Source of the DNA: Morella rubra
Lineage: Eukaryota; Streptophyta; Magnoliopsida; Fagales; Myricaceae
NCBI GenBank assembly: GCA_003952965.2
Contig: CM025854.1
Location: 8,146,107-8,210,106 of the forward strand
Direction: 5' to 3'
Length of the DNA: 64,000 bases
How positions within the stretch are numbered: position 1 is the first letter of the stretch; every line of letters begins with the position of its first letter. The notes below the pieces were generated by a model, which was not told where the DNA came from, did not search any database, and saw only the letters and a program-made list of their open reading frames with translations. Positions 22,401 through 34,433 of the stretch are shown piece after piece. The translations under genes were made by a program, and so were the position numbers.

Positions 22401-23100
22401 TTTATAAATCCAATTCACCTCCCCTCTTGGGTTGCCTTAATCCTTGGACTTACACTGAGTTCTAGGTGTTGAAATATTATGCTCATAACCATTCATGCTA
22501 CAAAAGGATTCAAACTTCTCATTTACGAATTCACCACCATGGTCACTTCTAATGGCCACAATGGTGTATCCTTTAGAATTTTGCACCCTTTTTGAAAATT
22601 TAATGAACTCATGAATGACCTTATCTTTTGAAACTAAAAATAAAATCCAAGTGAACCTTGAGTAGCCATACACAATTACAAATGCATAGGACTTTCCAAA
22701 GACTTTGAATTCTTGATGGACCAAATAAATCCAAATGAAGTAATTTAGAGGTCTACTTGGGATTTAAAATTTGACAAGCTTCACAAACTTCATTTTCATT
22801 CACAAGATCATTAGAGTTTAAATTTGATGCATGTTAGCATGATCTAATCTTCTTTGCAACAGCCAACTATCATTTACATTGATCACAAGACATTTATCCA
22901 TACAAGCATTTTGATCAAAGTCAATTTTATACACTTTTGCATTTCTATGGCCAATAAACAATAATTTAGCATCTATGACATTCTCAATAAGGCATCTAGA
23001 TGATTCAAAGACAACTCTATAACCTTTATAATAAAGTTGACTAATACTTAGTAAATTATGCTTCAATTTATCAACTAATAGGACATTTTCAATAAGAGGA
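19480..23100 (-). pseudogene. Sirevirus pol region (fossil)
   Basis: Minus strand. Pre-integrase region with RRLDHANMHQI (about 23060-22818), integrase core with RSDHGGEF (22724-22450, continuing 21279-20926 with VFGCKCF and GIFLGYS), reverse transcriptase with [40 protein letters not shown] and QIYVDDIIF (20663-19933), RNase H with a CDNTSAINLSKNP-like stretch near 19470. Interrupted by a solo LTR at 21330-22454. Broken. Confidence 0.85.
21330..22454 (+). repeat. Solo LTR nested in the Sirevirus integrase
   Basis: Starts TGTTGGCC and ends GGACTTACA (TG...CA; 1125 bases), flanked on both sides by CTGAG (21325-21329 and 22455-22459), a perfect 5-bp target duplication. No internal region remains, so the parent element was lost by LTR-LTR recombination. 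It is of the same subfamily as the solo LTR at 34434 and is younger than the element it sits in. Confidence 0.93.
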
Positions 23101-23399
23101 AAAAAGTTACCACCAATATTGCCTATACCAATGATTTTTCCTTTAGAATTGTCGCCAAATGTTACATTTCCACCTTTGATGTTAAAGAGGCTTCAGAATC
23201 TTGATGAGTCACCGGTCATGTGTCTTGACAAGCACTATCCAAGTACCAACTATTGCATTTCTTCCTTCTTGAATCCTACAAAATAAATTCAAGATGAAGC
23301 TTTTGGTACCCTAAACCTTTTTGGGTCCATTTGGGTTAGATATAGTTTCCTTTGGAACCCATACCTTTCTAAGCACTTTGCACCCAAGTTTCTTTAGAG

Positions 23400-24898
23400 T
23401 ACAATCAAATATTAGATGTCCATTCTTGTTGCAAAAGTTGCAAGTATGAAAAGATTCATTTGAGGATTTAGCTTTGACAAAGAAGTTTTTGAATGCTTTA
23501 CATTTTGATGAGGCTTGTAACCTAAACCATTTTTGTCAAAAACACATCTTTGACTATTTAAAATGTTTTCCAAAGCTTTTCTTCCTTGAGTGAATTTTTC
23601 AAGAATGGTATTTTGACAAGTAACCTTATCTTTGAAAGCTTTGTTATCAAATTCCAAGGTTGAAACTTTTAGTTTCAATTCCTCATTCTTTAGCTTCAAA
23701 TTTACTCGTTCATCATTTAAGGAATCAAGGACACTTGTAGTTAGTGAATGTTTCTTTTTAAATCCTTGTATTTGAGTTTAAGCTTTTCAAACGTAATATA
23801 TAACTCATCAAAAGCATTTTCTAATTCATCATATGAAGGTTTTGAATCTTCAAGATCCGAGAGATATACCTCATCATCTTCTAGAGCCATGAAGTACATG
23901 TTTGCGATTTCTCCCTCATCTTGTTCTTCGGTAGAGCTTGAATCGCTATCTTCCAATGTAGTTTTCATAGCTTTCTTTTTATATTTGAGAAGTGGGCAAT
24001 CCGCCTTTATGTGACTGGGTTTCTTGCACTTGTAGCAAGTGATGTGGTCTTTTCTTGTTGTCGATCTTTGGGTATTCATTGTGTGGTTCTTCTTACTTGA
24101 AATCTTTGAAGTTCTTCCTTCCTTGCTTTCTCTTTAGGAAGTTTCTAAAATTCCTTGTCATGAGTGCTATGTCCTCATCTTCACTTTTGTCATCATCTTC
24201 TTCAACCTCAACTATAAAGGATTTCAAAGTTATGCTTTTCCTTTTTGAACTTTCCTCTTCATGTTCCTTCGTGGTGATTTTCTGAGTCATAAGAGATCTA
24301 ATGAGCTATTCCAAAGGCAATTTGGTGAGGTCCTTTACTTCTTGAATAGCGATGACTTTGACTTCCCAGTCTTTGGTAATGACCTAAGAACTTTTCTCAC
24401 CAAATCGAGTTAGTGTACACTTTTCCAAGAGCATTTAAACCATTCACAATATTTGTAAATCTAGTAAGCATGTCACCAATGCTTTCTTCCGGTTTCATCT
24501 TAAACAATTAATAGCTATGAACTAGCATGCTTGTCTTAGATTCTTTCACTTGGTTAGTACCTTCATGAGTGATTTCTAAAGCATGCCAAATTTCTTTTGC
24601 ACTATCACAAGTAGATATTCTATTGAATTCACTTCTATCTAAAGCACAATAAGGAATGTTTATAGCTCTAGCATTAAGAGAAATTTTCTTTTTGTCATCA
24701 TCGGTATACTCCGAAAGGACTTAGGGAGAATTTTCTCATTTACAATTTTCATAGGATAGTGAGGTCCATTCAAAATACAAAGTCATAAATCATAGTCAAT
24801 AGAATGAAAATAAATTTTTCATCTTTGCTTTTCAATAGGTATAAGCACTTTCATTGAAGGAAGGAGGTCTAGATGTTGAGAGTCCCTCAACATTGGAG
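23400..24898 (-). pseudogene. Sirevirus gag (fossil)
   Basis: Minus strand. N-terminal part like STSRPPSFNESAYTY near 24885, then a CCHC zinc knuckle (CYKCKKPSHIKADC, near 24040-24000), followed by an acidic and coiled-coil tail (23960-23640). Broken. Confidence 0.75.
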
Positions 24899-25900
24899 GG
24901 GGGTGAATTGAGTTTTAAAATTTTTTCGAAACTCACCCTTAACAATATGTTTACTAGCTACAAGTTCTACAAAGATAATCGATTGCATTAAAAGATTAAA
25001 TATAAGAATGAATATCACAATCAAATATGCAATTTAAACTTGGAACAATAAACTAGTAGCTTAAAATAAAGAGATAAGGGAAGAGAAGCAAACACAAGAT
25101 TTTTAGGTGGTTTGGCAAACCCACCTACATCACCCTCAAGCTCCTTCACTGAGCCTTAGGTTTCTCCACTATGCTCCCTTTAACCAAGGAAAGGTTTCCT
25201 TACACTTGAACTTGAGAAACACCTCTTCAAGCCTCAAGACGAGTTTGAGAACAAACCTCTCCAAACTCATTCTTTCGATGAACAACCTCACCGAAAGGAA
25301 ACAAGAGAATCACTCTCTTAGAAATGTAGAAGGATGAAAAAAAAGCTCACTAAGACTCCCTTGATGGAATAGATGTTACAATGAAAATTTCTATCTCATA
25401 GGCTTCACACAATAACAAGGATGTGAAAGTGATGATTATGTGTAAAAGATGTTGAGGAAGGATTCAAAGGTTTTTGATCATTCTTAGCCTTAACAAATGA
25501 TTTTGGTTGTTTAGCAGCATTTATGAGGCTTAGGATGGCTTTATATACGCCTCATAAGAAAAATAGCCATTAGGGGTCAATCTGCAGCCGATTAACCACA
25601 GGTTTCCGTTACTAATGTCAGAACTAGAAAGCTATATTTTTAAAACATGTTATACCAAGCGGTGTAGCAACCAGTCGCACTTAAGCACATGATTTGATTT
25701 AAAACCACAATTTTGACCAACTTAAATCACCCAATTTTAAACAATAACTTCTCATAAATATACAAAGGTTTAGTTTAATTGGGGAAGTAATCTTCAAACA
25801 TGCGAAGAGTGTGTGGTTCAAATCCTTGTTAAAGATGAAGTTAGAGTTATTAAGACTTGAGTCTTCACTTTAAGAGGGATGTTGCTTGAATGCTTTCATT
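24899..25900 (-). repeat. Degraded 5' LTR, copy 1
   Basis: Matches 15750-16900 of the 3' LTR over most of its length but lacks many short blocks, especially in 25560-25870. The join to gag lacks a recognisable primer site. Confidence 0.75.
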
Positions 25901-26997
25901 GTGGAAAGGATAGTGAGTGATATCAAAAGCCAAAGAAATTAGTCAATGGATTCAAATAAAAAAATTTTCATCTTGATTCGGAGTAAGCAATTTCATTTGA
26001 ATAAGGAGGTTCTCCTTGTATGAGAGAGTTACAATCTTTGCTTCACTAAAGGTAAGCTATTAATTAAGAGTTATTTTTGAGTGGCTACAAGTTCTGATCG
26101 ATTGCATTAAAAGATTAAATATAAGAATGAATATAAAATATGCAATTTAAACTTGGAACAATACTAGTAGCTTAAAATAAGGAGATAAGGGAAGAGAGCA
26201 ACAAAGATTTTTAGGTGGTTTCTACAATCAGCCTTGAGCTTAGGTATGCTCTCTTTAACCAAGGAAAAGGCTTCACATCTCAAGCCTGAAGACTGATTTG
26301 AGAACAAACCTCTCAAACTCATTCTTTCGATGAACAACTCTCAGCGAAAGGAAACAAGAGAATCACTCTCTTAGAAATGTAGAAGGATGAAGGAAAAAAG
26401 CTCACTAAGACTCCCTTGATGGAATAGATGTTACAATGAAAATTTTATCTCATAGGCTTCACACAATAACATAAAAGGATTCAAAGGTTTTTGATCATTC
26501 TTAGCCTTAACAAATGATTTTGGTTGTTTAGCAGCATTTATGAGGCTTAGGATGGCTTTATATCTGCATAGGAAAAATAGCCGTTAGGGATATCTGTCAA
26601 AATTTATGACGAGTTGCAGGTTTCCGTTACTAATGTCAGAACTCAGAATAGCTATATTTTTAAAACATCTATACCAAGCGGTCGTAAGTCGGTCTTACAA
26701 TTAAGCACATGATCCATTGATTTAAATCACAATTTTGACTTCTCATAAATATACAAAGGTTTGGAGTTTAATTGGATAATTTGAAGCATTAAAATATTTT
26801 TAATCTTCAAAAAAGTAGTAAACCAAGTTTTGAAGAAATATCAAGTGTGTGGTTCAAATCCTTGTTAAAGATAAGTCTAGAGTTTCTACTTGAGTCTTCA
26901 CTTTAAGAGATTAAGGGATGTTGCTTGATTGTCGTGCTCATTTTGGTCTTCTTTGCTTATTCTACTTTTATTGTTATCATCAAAATATTGATTGTGG
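25901..26997 (-). repeat. Degraded 5' LTR, copy 2, with a gag-start remnant
   Basis: 25950-26020 repeats the start of gag and 26090-26997 repeats the LTR again. So the gag-start/LTR joint is present twice in tandem. This copy is even shorter through scattered gaps. It ends at GATTGTG near 26997, where outer hAT sequence resumes. Confidence 0.7.
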
Positions 26998-27302
26998 CAC
27001 ATTTAAATTATAAACTTGGGTAGCCTTGGGTCATATGAGGATTCACTACTTGCCCCTTTGTTATCAAAAGTATTTCCGTTGAGAGAAATTCAATTTACTT
27101 TGCATTTTCTTATACATTACACAACCCTTAAGTGGGACCTCATATTCGAGGTCCCTTAATTGTTGCACTTGACCATTGGTTTGTTTGGGTCAAATACTGG
27201 TAGTATCGTAGTGAAATGTTTCTACATCGGGGATGGATGGAAACCTTCCCTTTTTTTGGGGGCAGGGGCTATTGTCACCTTTGTTTGTTGTGCCTCTACA
27301 TC
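26998..27302 (-). pseudogene. Outer hAT transposase, BED-finger part
   Basis: Read on the minus strand after the 8-bp target site, this gives VEAQQTKVTIAPAPKK, then KHFT..FDPNKPMVKCNN and GTSNMRSHL, the pattern of a BED zinc finger at the front of hAT transposases. Interrupted by stops. It connects outward to 31852-31961 (start) and, past the Sirevirus, to 15715 downward. Confidence 0.7.
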
Positions 27303-28227
27303 TAGGGATGTCCAAACACCGGTCCGGTCTGGCTGGCCAAACTGGAAATTGTGGGACCCGATCATACCAGACCAGACCAGACCTGTCATGTAAAGGAAAC
27401 CGGACCAGCCAAGGACCGGTTCATGTTGTCCGGTTTGGGCCTTCTTTTAGGCTACTTTTTTGTTCTTTTTTTGGGGCTTTTTTGGACCATTTTCTAGGTT
27501 CTTTATATTAGTTTTTTGGTTTTTTTTTCATCAAGTTTTGGGCTATGATCTCAACCAAATTATGCCACAATTGTTACCTTTCTTCTACAACAAACCAAAT
27601 CGAATTCCAAATCATACATTTAAAGAATACTAGGCTACTAATTAAAGAATTTTAAATCATGGTATTTCAAGAATACTAAATCATATATCTTAAAGCGTAT
27701 ACATGTAAAGAATTCTAAATCAACAAACCAAATGTAAGCTATTAATTAAGATCTTAAAGCATACATTTAAAGAAAGTCCAAAATAAAAGTATCAAATAGA
27801 AATGCTACTGGAACTAATTAGTAATTAGTAATTACACTACTCTATTACAAGCCATAACAAACAACAAAATAATCAAATAAACAAACTAAAAGTATAATTA
27901 ATACATTCCAACAAAATAGTAGAAAAAAAAATAAAGTTAATAAATTGTAAAGGCTTTGTCCAAAGAAATCCATCATCAATGTGTCCAATTGTCCATCTCC
28001 CATCAAGCTGTAAAAAAAAAAAAATATACAATGAGATAAGAAACAATAATGGGCATTATTATAAAAAAGAAATAAAACCTTACCATGAAATCAAAGTAAT
28101 TAGTCCTCATTGATCTCAATCCGAGCCACTCGTGAGTTAAAAGTTATTCCTAATAATTTAGGACAAAAACAACATGTTTAAATCTTCATAAATAACTAGA
28201 ACTTACAAAATTAAAAAATTAACCAAC
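27303..28227. other. Inner hAT 3' subterminal region
   Basis: Non-coding. ACCGG-rich to about 27450, then AT-rich. Nothing else recognised. Confidence 0.6.
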
Positions 28228-28238
28228 ATGGAGACATT

Positions 28239-30335
28239 TTACAATAAGATTACTGATTCTAACGCCTCAATAGGCCTCAACTGTGACTGGAGACAAAGAA
28301 CTCTGAAAAGGATCAAGCACACGACCCCTGTGCTAAATGCTGACTCATTAGCGATTGTGGAAACAGGCATAGCCAGCACATCCCTTGCCACCTCGCAAGT
28401 ATGGATATTTGGATTTATTATTCCCCACCAAGCCAAAATATCAAAGGATGGGTATTACGTGACTCACACCTATCTGTTAGATATGCATCAATTTCGGACT
28501 TCACATGGTCAACTTCATGATCTTGCTCATACATCTCAAAATAAGGGATGTCTACTATGTCACTAGAGCCAGAGGCATCATCATAGTATAATCAAAACTA
28601 GCAGATGGAGGAGGCTCAAAACCTTATGTACAAATAATTAAAAGAAATAAATTGGAATCTACAAATAATATACAAATCAAATAAGATTCAAATAATTAAA
28701 AGAATACATTAGAATCTACAAATAATATACCTGTGGACATGTCATGCTTGAATCTCCATAGACTATGTTATACTCATCAAACAAATCCTCTAACAAACAC
28801 TTTGTAGATGATATAAAGTACTTGTCAACTTGGTGTATATATTTTTTTCAACCAATACTCTACCACACCCAATTTGCCTTAGGATCAAGCACACTTGCAA
28901 TGAATATCATCATGTTCAATTTCTCCACATTGCCCATAATACTTATCATAATCGAGTTCATCTCTATTGCCATGTTGCGCCCTACCATTGTCATTCTTAG
29001 ACATTCTAATCAAATGTGACTGAATTTGACAAAGCTCAGGGAAGATGATATTTGATGTGACATACAAAGAGCCAGAAAGTTTGACAGTAGCATCAAAGAA
29101 GACCTTCAAAAACATAACAAAAATCCTTATCTTCTCCCAATCCGCCCTCGTGGGAGGTCCAAGTCCATCTCCAGCATACATGCACGAAAAAACCCAGAAT
29201 CATTAGTCTCCAATCTTAGAAAGGCTGCTTGAAACCTTTATGCAGTCTCCAACATGAGATATGTTGAATTCCATCTAGTTTGCACATCAAAAGATACCAA
29301 TTTCTTTGTATCAATCTTCATCTTCTCAGCACAAAGCTTAAACTTCTCCAATCTTGCTGGAGAGGACCTCACATACCTCATTGCATTCCTTACCTTTATA
29401 ATAGACTCATCACAATCCTTTAAGCCCTCACAAACAACAAGGTTAAGAATGTGCGCACAACATCTCATATGAAGATACTTGCCCTTTAATAAATTTCCCT
29501 TCAAAAACCTTCTTAGAAACGAATAGCACCATTATTAGAAGAAGCATTGTCAACTGTAACGGAAAAAATATTCTCAATTCCCCAATCAAGTAAGCAAGCC
29601 TCCACATAGTTCCCAATTGTTTCCCCTTGTGATTAGGAACTTGACAAAAGTTTATAATCTTTTTGCGCAACTTCCAATCATTATCAACAAAGTGCGCTGT
29701 GAGAGTCATGTAATTTAAGTTCTGCACTGAGGTCCATGTGTCGGTAGTCAAACTAACTCTACATGCACATGAATTAAAAAGTCCCTTCACTTTCTCCTTC
29801 TCATCTTGATAAATCTTTAGAACATCTCTTTGCACAATTTGGCGAGAAGGTATTTGAAAACTAGGTATAAGTGACTTAACAAAGGCCTTAAAACCTTGAC
29901 TGTCCACTACCTTGAATGGCATCTCATTAATAATACACATCTCTGCAGCTTTTGCCTTGATACCACTGGATTATACCTATGGGCTATTAAACTAGACCCA
30001 ATATTGTCACTCTCTCCTTCAGTGGCTGCATTACCAATCAAGTTTGTTTGATATTTATCCAATGGATCTTTTATCTTATTCATAAGATTTTTCTCACACT
30101 TTAATACATGATTTTTAAGGGTTGTAGTACCAATTTTGTTACTGTCACAAGGATACTCCTTCCCACAATAGTTACAAAAGCACATGGGGTATGAGGGATC
30201 ACAATCTGTCTTCTTTGTCATGTGTTTCCATACCATGGATGCTTTACGTTTGGGAGGCAGGCAACTTTGGTTGGTAGGGGTAGGAGTAGGACTAGGGACA
30301 TCATGGCCAGACTCTAAATCAATTACAAGAGACAT
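28239..30335 (-). pseudogene. Inner hAT transposase (Ac/ricesleeper type)
   Basis: Starts at ATG 30335 (MSLVIDLESGHD). A BED zinc finger follows (VWKHM...YPMCFCNYCGKEY...TLKNHVLKCEK, about residues 35-80). Next come SLTTDTWTSVQNLNYMTLTAHF and NHKGKQLG (29940-29443), RCCAHILNLVVCEGLKDCDESI and FDVQTRWNSTYLMLE (29504-29238), a block with DGLGPPTRADWEKI and FFDATVKLSGSLY (29181-28885), and the dimerisation tail DVLAMPVSTIANESAFSTG (28436-28239). These are the parts of a hAT transposase in the right order. They fall in several frames, so the gene is broken, probably by a handful of frameshifts. The terminal repeats are intact, so it could be moved by a relative's enzyme. Confidence 0.9.
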
Positions 30336-31842
30336 AGACGGTGCTCCCTAACCCTTACAATTAGTTCAGATTGATTATCTATCCAGCAAAGGTGAACAAA
30401 CAATCACAAGATAGTCAATATTATTCAAAACTCACAAATCAAATTACAATTATGCCAAATCACAATTTCCCAAGCACAATCAATAGGCTGCCAAATCACA
30501 TATATTTATGCCAAATCAATAGGAACAAACATAATGCTACACCATTAGTTATCATAAACATTACACAACAACATGAATAAACCAGTAGTTATTATAAACA
30601 AGATAATAAATCAACATATTAGTGAAACAAGAATGAATAAACAACCCCTAATTGCACAACAACAGCTACAATATACTATAAACATTCAAAACTTCCCCAA
30701 GAATTTCACAATCATATACTACAAACATACTATAAAGTTACATTATTTATGTGGCCTGCTCCAATCTATCTCTTAGATATGAGGCAAAATGAATCTTCTA
30801 AACTATCTGTGTGTGTGTGACATATATATATATATATATGTGAGAAGTTAGAGGATTCCCAAAAACTCAAGCAGAAAAAAGAAGGTGTGAAATCAAGAGG
30901 CAGTCCTGTGCATAATCCAAACATAGGACTAGTGTTTCTCTCGTGGTTTGAAGAACAAGACGCACAATATCATCCAAAGAAGATTTTATTTTGACCGCTT
31001 AACTACATATATAATGTGAGGTTGATCTCGAGGGTCCATGCCTTGCTGTTTGGGATATACCTATATGCTATTATATATAAGAAAATGCCAAATTTATTCC
31101 TAAAACTTGTTTAACTTCACAAAACCTTACATCTCAGAAGATTCAAGATAACAGATGTTCCGAGCAGCATATCAAAATGAGCACCCGATATTGCCATGAA
31201 AAGTTTGTTTTTTTTCTTTTCAAGCATAATTGTCTCTTTTGTTTTCTTCCCCCTATATTTTTTGCTCTACCATTTCTCATTTAACATGAGGAACTAATCT
31301 TCTATCAGGAGTGGAAAAAGCCACCAATCTATCTCTTAGATATGAGGCAATGGCACATCAATGAGAGAGAGATCAAAGAACTAAGAACTAAAAGTTACCA
31401 GAGAGATGAGAGAGAGAGAGACACACACACAAGGCAAAGGAGAGAGAGACACCGTCTGCAGCTTCAGGTGAGATGGTGGTGGCACGGCTGGGGGGGTGAA
31501 CTGCAAAGGAGAGGGTTGGGAGAAGAGAACTGAGGTGAGGAGGAGGCCGGAGGGGAGGGAGGTTGTTGTCGTCGAAAGAAGAGAGGGAGGGGGCTGTGCG
31601 TGAGGGAGGGGGCTGTGCCGTTATTGTTAGGGTTTTTTTTTTTGTTGAAAGGTGAGTGGATTTAGTCAGGTGAAAATTTTAGTTTAGTTTATTTTTTTTA
31701 AATGCAGTATATTCCGGTTCGGTACCAATTTTTCTACGTGTGAAATTGAGACCGGCCCGGAGTTTACTAGTTTCACCGGACTGGCCATTCTGGTAAACTA
31801 TTTCCCACCGGTTTGGTAAGAACGGTCCAGCCGGTTTCTTGG
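30336..31842 (-). other. Inner hAT 5' region
   Basis: Non-coding leader of the inner hAT: a TG/TA microsatellite near 30808-30842, a GA-rich stretch at 31405-31455 and ACCGG motifs near the end (31715-31840). It likely contains the transposase promoter, not resolved. Confidence 0.5.
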
Positions 31843-31851
31843 ACACCCTTA

Positions 31852-31961
31852 TCTACATCTATAATTGGTATCTCACCAATATTAGGTGTGGTCATAGAGG
31901 CGGGGGTAAGTAAACTAGAGGTTGTTGATTGTGAAGATGCAATTGGAATTTGATGATCCAT
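31852..31961 (-). pseudogene. Outer hAT transposase, N-terminal exon
   Basis: ATG at 31961 (MDHQIPIASSQST...NIGEIPIID), directly preceded on the minus strand by TTTCTTTCAG, a good 3' splice site, so a 5'-UTR intron is likely. The frame runs into the target site of the inner hAT and resumes at 27302. A mirror copy lies at 55693-55802. Confidence 0.65.
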
Positions 31962-32545
31962 CTGAAAGAAAGACACCTATTTTTAGTCAATTGACAATCT
32001 GATGTTTGACATACATGCTTTCAACAGAATACAGACAAATAGGATTGAAAATACTAATCTCAATCATAGAAGTCTCAAATGCTATCCAAGAATAAGCAAA
32101 ATCCTTTATTGAAATTATATAGACTTTGAAAATTTGATCCTTTTTACCCTAGGATTTTATGCACTGCAAAACAGCATAACGAGAAAATTTAATCAGTTGT
32201 TATCTACAAGCAGCACAAATGGCATGCCAGTGACCCTCAATAACATTTAATCACTGGATTTGTTAAGAGGATTAAAATAAAAAGACACAAAATCTGAACT
32301 ATGCACAAAGAACAAAGCTAAATATTTCAATTGCTGAAATTAAGTTGCTTCATAGGTAAAACTAATGTTAGGAGCAATGTTTTCCTTCCAATTTGAATAG
32401 ACCAAGTATGTGCTACAAAATCCATAAATAGAAACTGAACCAGCCATTAAACATGCATAACATCATTAAAAACAGCTTCTAGGCAGCCAATCGTTCAAAA
32501 GCCTTCACTAAATTGAAATTACCCTTGATTCACACACAATTCACA

Positions 32546-32585
<40 letters not shown>

Positions 32586-33130
32586 ACCCGAGAGAGAGAG
32601 AGAGAGAGATGGAGAGAGAGAGAGAGACAGAGAGATAGAGAGAGACAGAGATAGAGAGAGATAGAGACATAGAGAGAGAGAGAGACAGAGAGATGAGAGA
32701 GAGCAGAGGTTGACTGTGCAGTGCCGGAGAAGACAGAGCTCAGAGAGTGAGAGAGACAGTGAGTAAGAGAAGAGAGAGAGACAGAGCTAAGTGTCACTAT
32801 CACGAAGGAGAGGGGGGACTCCGGGGAGGGAGACTTAGGGTTTTTTCAAAAATTGTGGATCAAAACGGCACGGTATATATACATTTTAAAAAACAACTAA
32901 ATGACGTCGTTCTGTGTAAAATAGAACCGCATCATTTAATATTAAGTTAAGAAAAAAAAATGGAACTGGTTTTCCGTTGAACTGACGGAAACTTCCGCTT
33001 CCTGTTCTGCCTTCGGGAGAACTCCAAAAGCACCTCCAGCTCCGATTCCTGGAAGCTATACCTCAACTTCTTGGAATCGGTGATGGAACTGGAGCCAAAT
33101 CTCCGCTGGTAGCCGGACTAGACTTACACC
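31962..33130 (-). other. Outer hAT 5' region and GA microsatellite
   Basis: Non-coding. Includes a long (GA)n tract, 32548-32780, and near 32960-33110 a cluster of GGAACTGG/CGGAAGT-like motifs of the sort found near hAT ends. The terminus itself was not resolved. Confidence 0.5.
32548..32780 (+). repeat. (GA)n microsatellite, left arm
   Basis: GAGA and GACAGA runs over about 230 bases. The mirror tract (about 54850-55107) differs clearly in length and interruptions, as expected of a fast-changing microsatellite. Confidence 0.9.
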
Positions 33131-34223
33131 ATAGGTAGAGAGATAACCTCGATATTTTTAAGTGGTTTAGCCAAGACTTGCCTATGTCCACCCCTAGGTT
33201 ATTGCCTTCCTTGGCTTTCTCCACTATAATCCAATAGTAATCACACCTTAGCTTTTGGGTGCTAAGTAACTGTTACAAAGGTTTTGCCGAGGTCACGCTT
33301 TAACTTTTACAACAAATCTCACACTCACGTTGAGATTCTTCTATCGTCACGGATAGGCCTAAATATTTTCCACACTTTAATGTTTTTCAAAGGATTGATG
33401 AAAGAGGTAATAAAGAATAGCTCTTAAAGCTTGATGTGCAAATACAAGGCACAATAATGAGCAAGAAGAAAAGATCAGAGAATGAAAGCTAGAGTAATGA
33501 TAGGTGGCAGCTGTAGCTTTCTTGGGATTGGTGAAAACTTTCTTCTTCAAGCTCTTTTTCTAGGTCATGAATGATGATGCAAATGGTAACCTTTTCTCTC
33601 TCCATCTTGGTTTATTTATAAGCCTTTTAGTGGTCCCCAAGGGATTTATTGTACCACTGGAGAGGTGCCCTAGGTGCAATGATGTCATAAATGAGAGCTG
33701 ATGTCGTTTTGACTATATCTGTAATTCCGCAACATATGTCAACAGTTTGATTCCATGTGTCGACACCATCTTCAAGTCTAGAAAAAGGCTCTCGTGTGTC
33801 AGTGTCATGTGTCGACACTGTCTTCTTATGTATCGACACCTTCAAAATAGCTCTCGTGTTGTAGTACCATGCATCGACACCATGAAAGTGGCTCTTGGGT
33901 GTCAATTCAATGTGTCGACACCATATTGACTATGTGTCGACACCATCTTTGCTGGAGGAGTTTTTAAATACTTTGATAAATTAATTTGCATTCCATTTTT
34001 TCTTGAAACTCCTACAATAGATAATGTGAGCATTTAAATGTAAGCATTGGTGTTTAATTCAAATTTAGGGCTGCACCAAAGCGAAAGAGTCTTAATCCTT
34101 TTGAAATGAATTTATGAGAATGTGGATTGACAATCGTGTGTTCTAAAGTACTCCAAAGCATATAACGCATTTGTTATCATTGATATCGAATTAGATTGCT
34201 CAAGCAGTAACCTTGGGCTAACA
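33131..34223 (-). repeat. Partial copia LTR, GTGTCGACAC family (fossil)
   Basis: Minus strand; starts TGTTAGCCCAAGG at 34223 and is cut short near 33131. Same family as the LTR at about 41926-43169. Carries four perfect GTGTCGACAC palindromes (33757, 33809, 33912, 33934) and several degenerate ones. Confidence 0.7.
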
Positions 34224-34433
34224 AGACTCATTTTCAGTGACAAAATCGTTTGTCACAAATTAAGTTATCAACCATTTGGACACTGGTTGGTTAATGAAAG
34301 CATTTTGGTGTCAAAAACATAGATCATCACCAAAAATTGATGTAGCATGTTCTTCACAAGAAAATGACAGCCGTTCGAACGTTCTGGAATATGCCTCCAA
34401 ACATGTAGACCAAACACAACGTTTGTAAATCCA
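34224..34433. other. Unassigned sequence beside the solo LTR
   Basis: About 210 bases continuous with 35638 onward before the solo LTR inserted. Not recognised. Confidence 0.5.

Larger units (their letters stand above)
15716..26997 (-). mobile_element. Sirevirus-type copia retrotransposon (fossil)
   Basis: Minus-strand Ty1/copia element inserted in the outer hAT gene. Parts in order: a degraded 5' LTR zone (24899-26997), gag with a CCHC knuckle, pre-integrase, integrase, reverse transcriptase with YVDD, RNase H, an extra frame after pol (as known in Sireviruses), a polypurine tract and the 3' LTR (15716-16968). It carries a solo LTR of a related family (21330-22454). Broken by many changes, so not recent. 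Confidence 0.88.
27303..31851 (-). mobile_element. Inner hAT transposon with intact ends
   Basis: Ends TAGGGATGTCCAA (27303) and, inverted, TAAGGGTGTCCAA (31851), flanked by a perfect 8-bp target duplication TCTACATC (27295-27302 and 31852-31859); total 4549 bases. Subterminal regions are full of ACCGG/CCGGT motifs, as is usual for hAT elements. It lies inside another hAT gene. Its last 876 bases also appear in the right arm of the giant inverted repeat (55803-56680), which then runs into the assembly gap. Confidence 0.95.

Noticed and set aside
32519-32803. Ser/Leu-rich frame
   Set aside because: It is a translated (GA)n microsatellite; the mirror copy differs in length.
33731-33943. Possible CRISPR-like repeat array
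   Set aside because: Repeats are 10-bp palindromes with irregular spacing inside an LTR of a plant retroelement.
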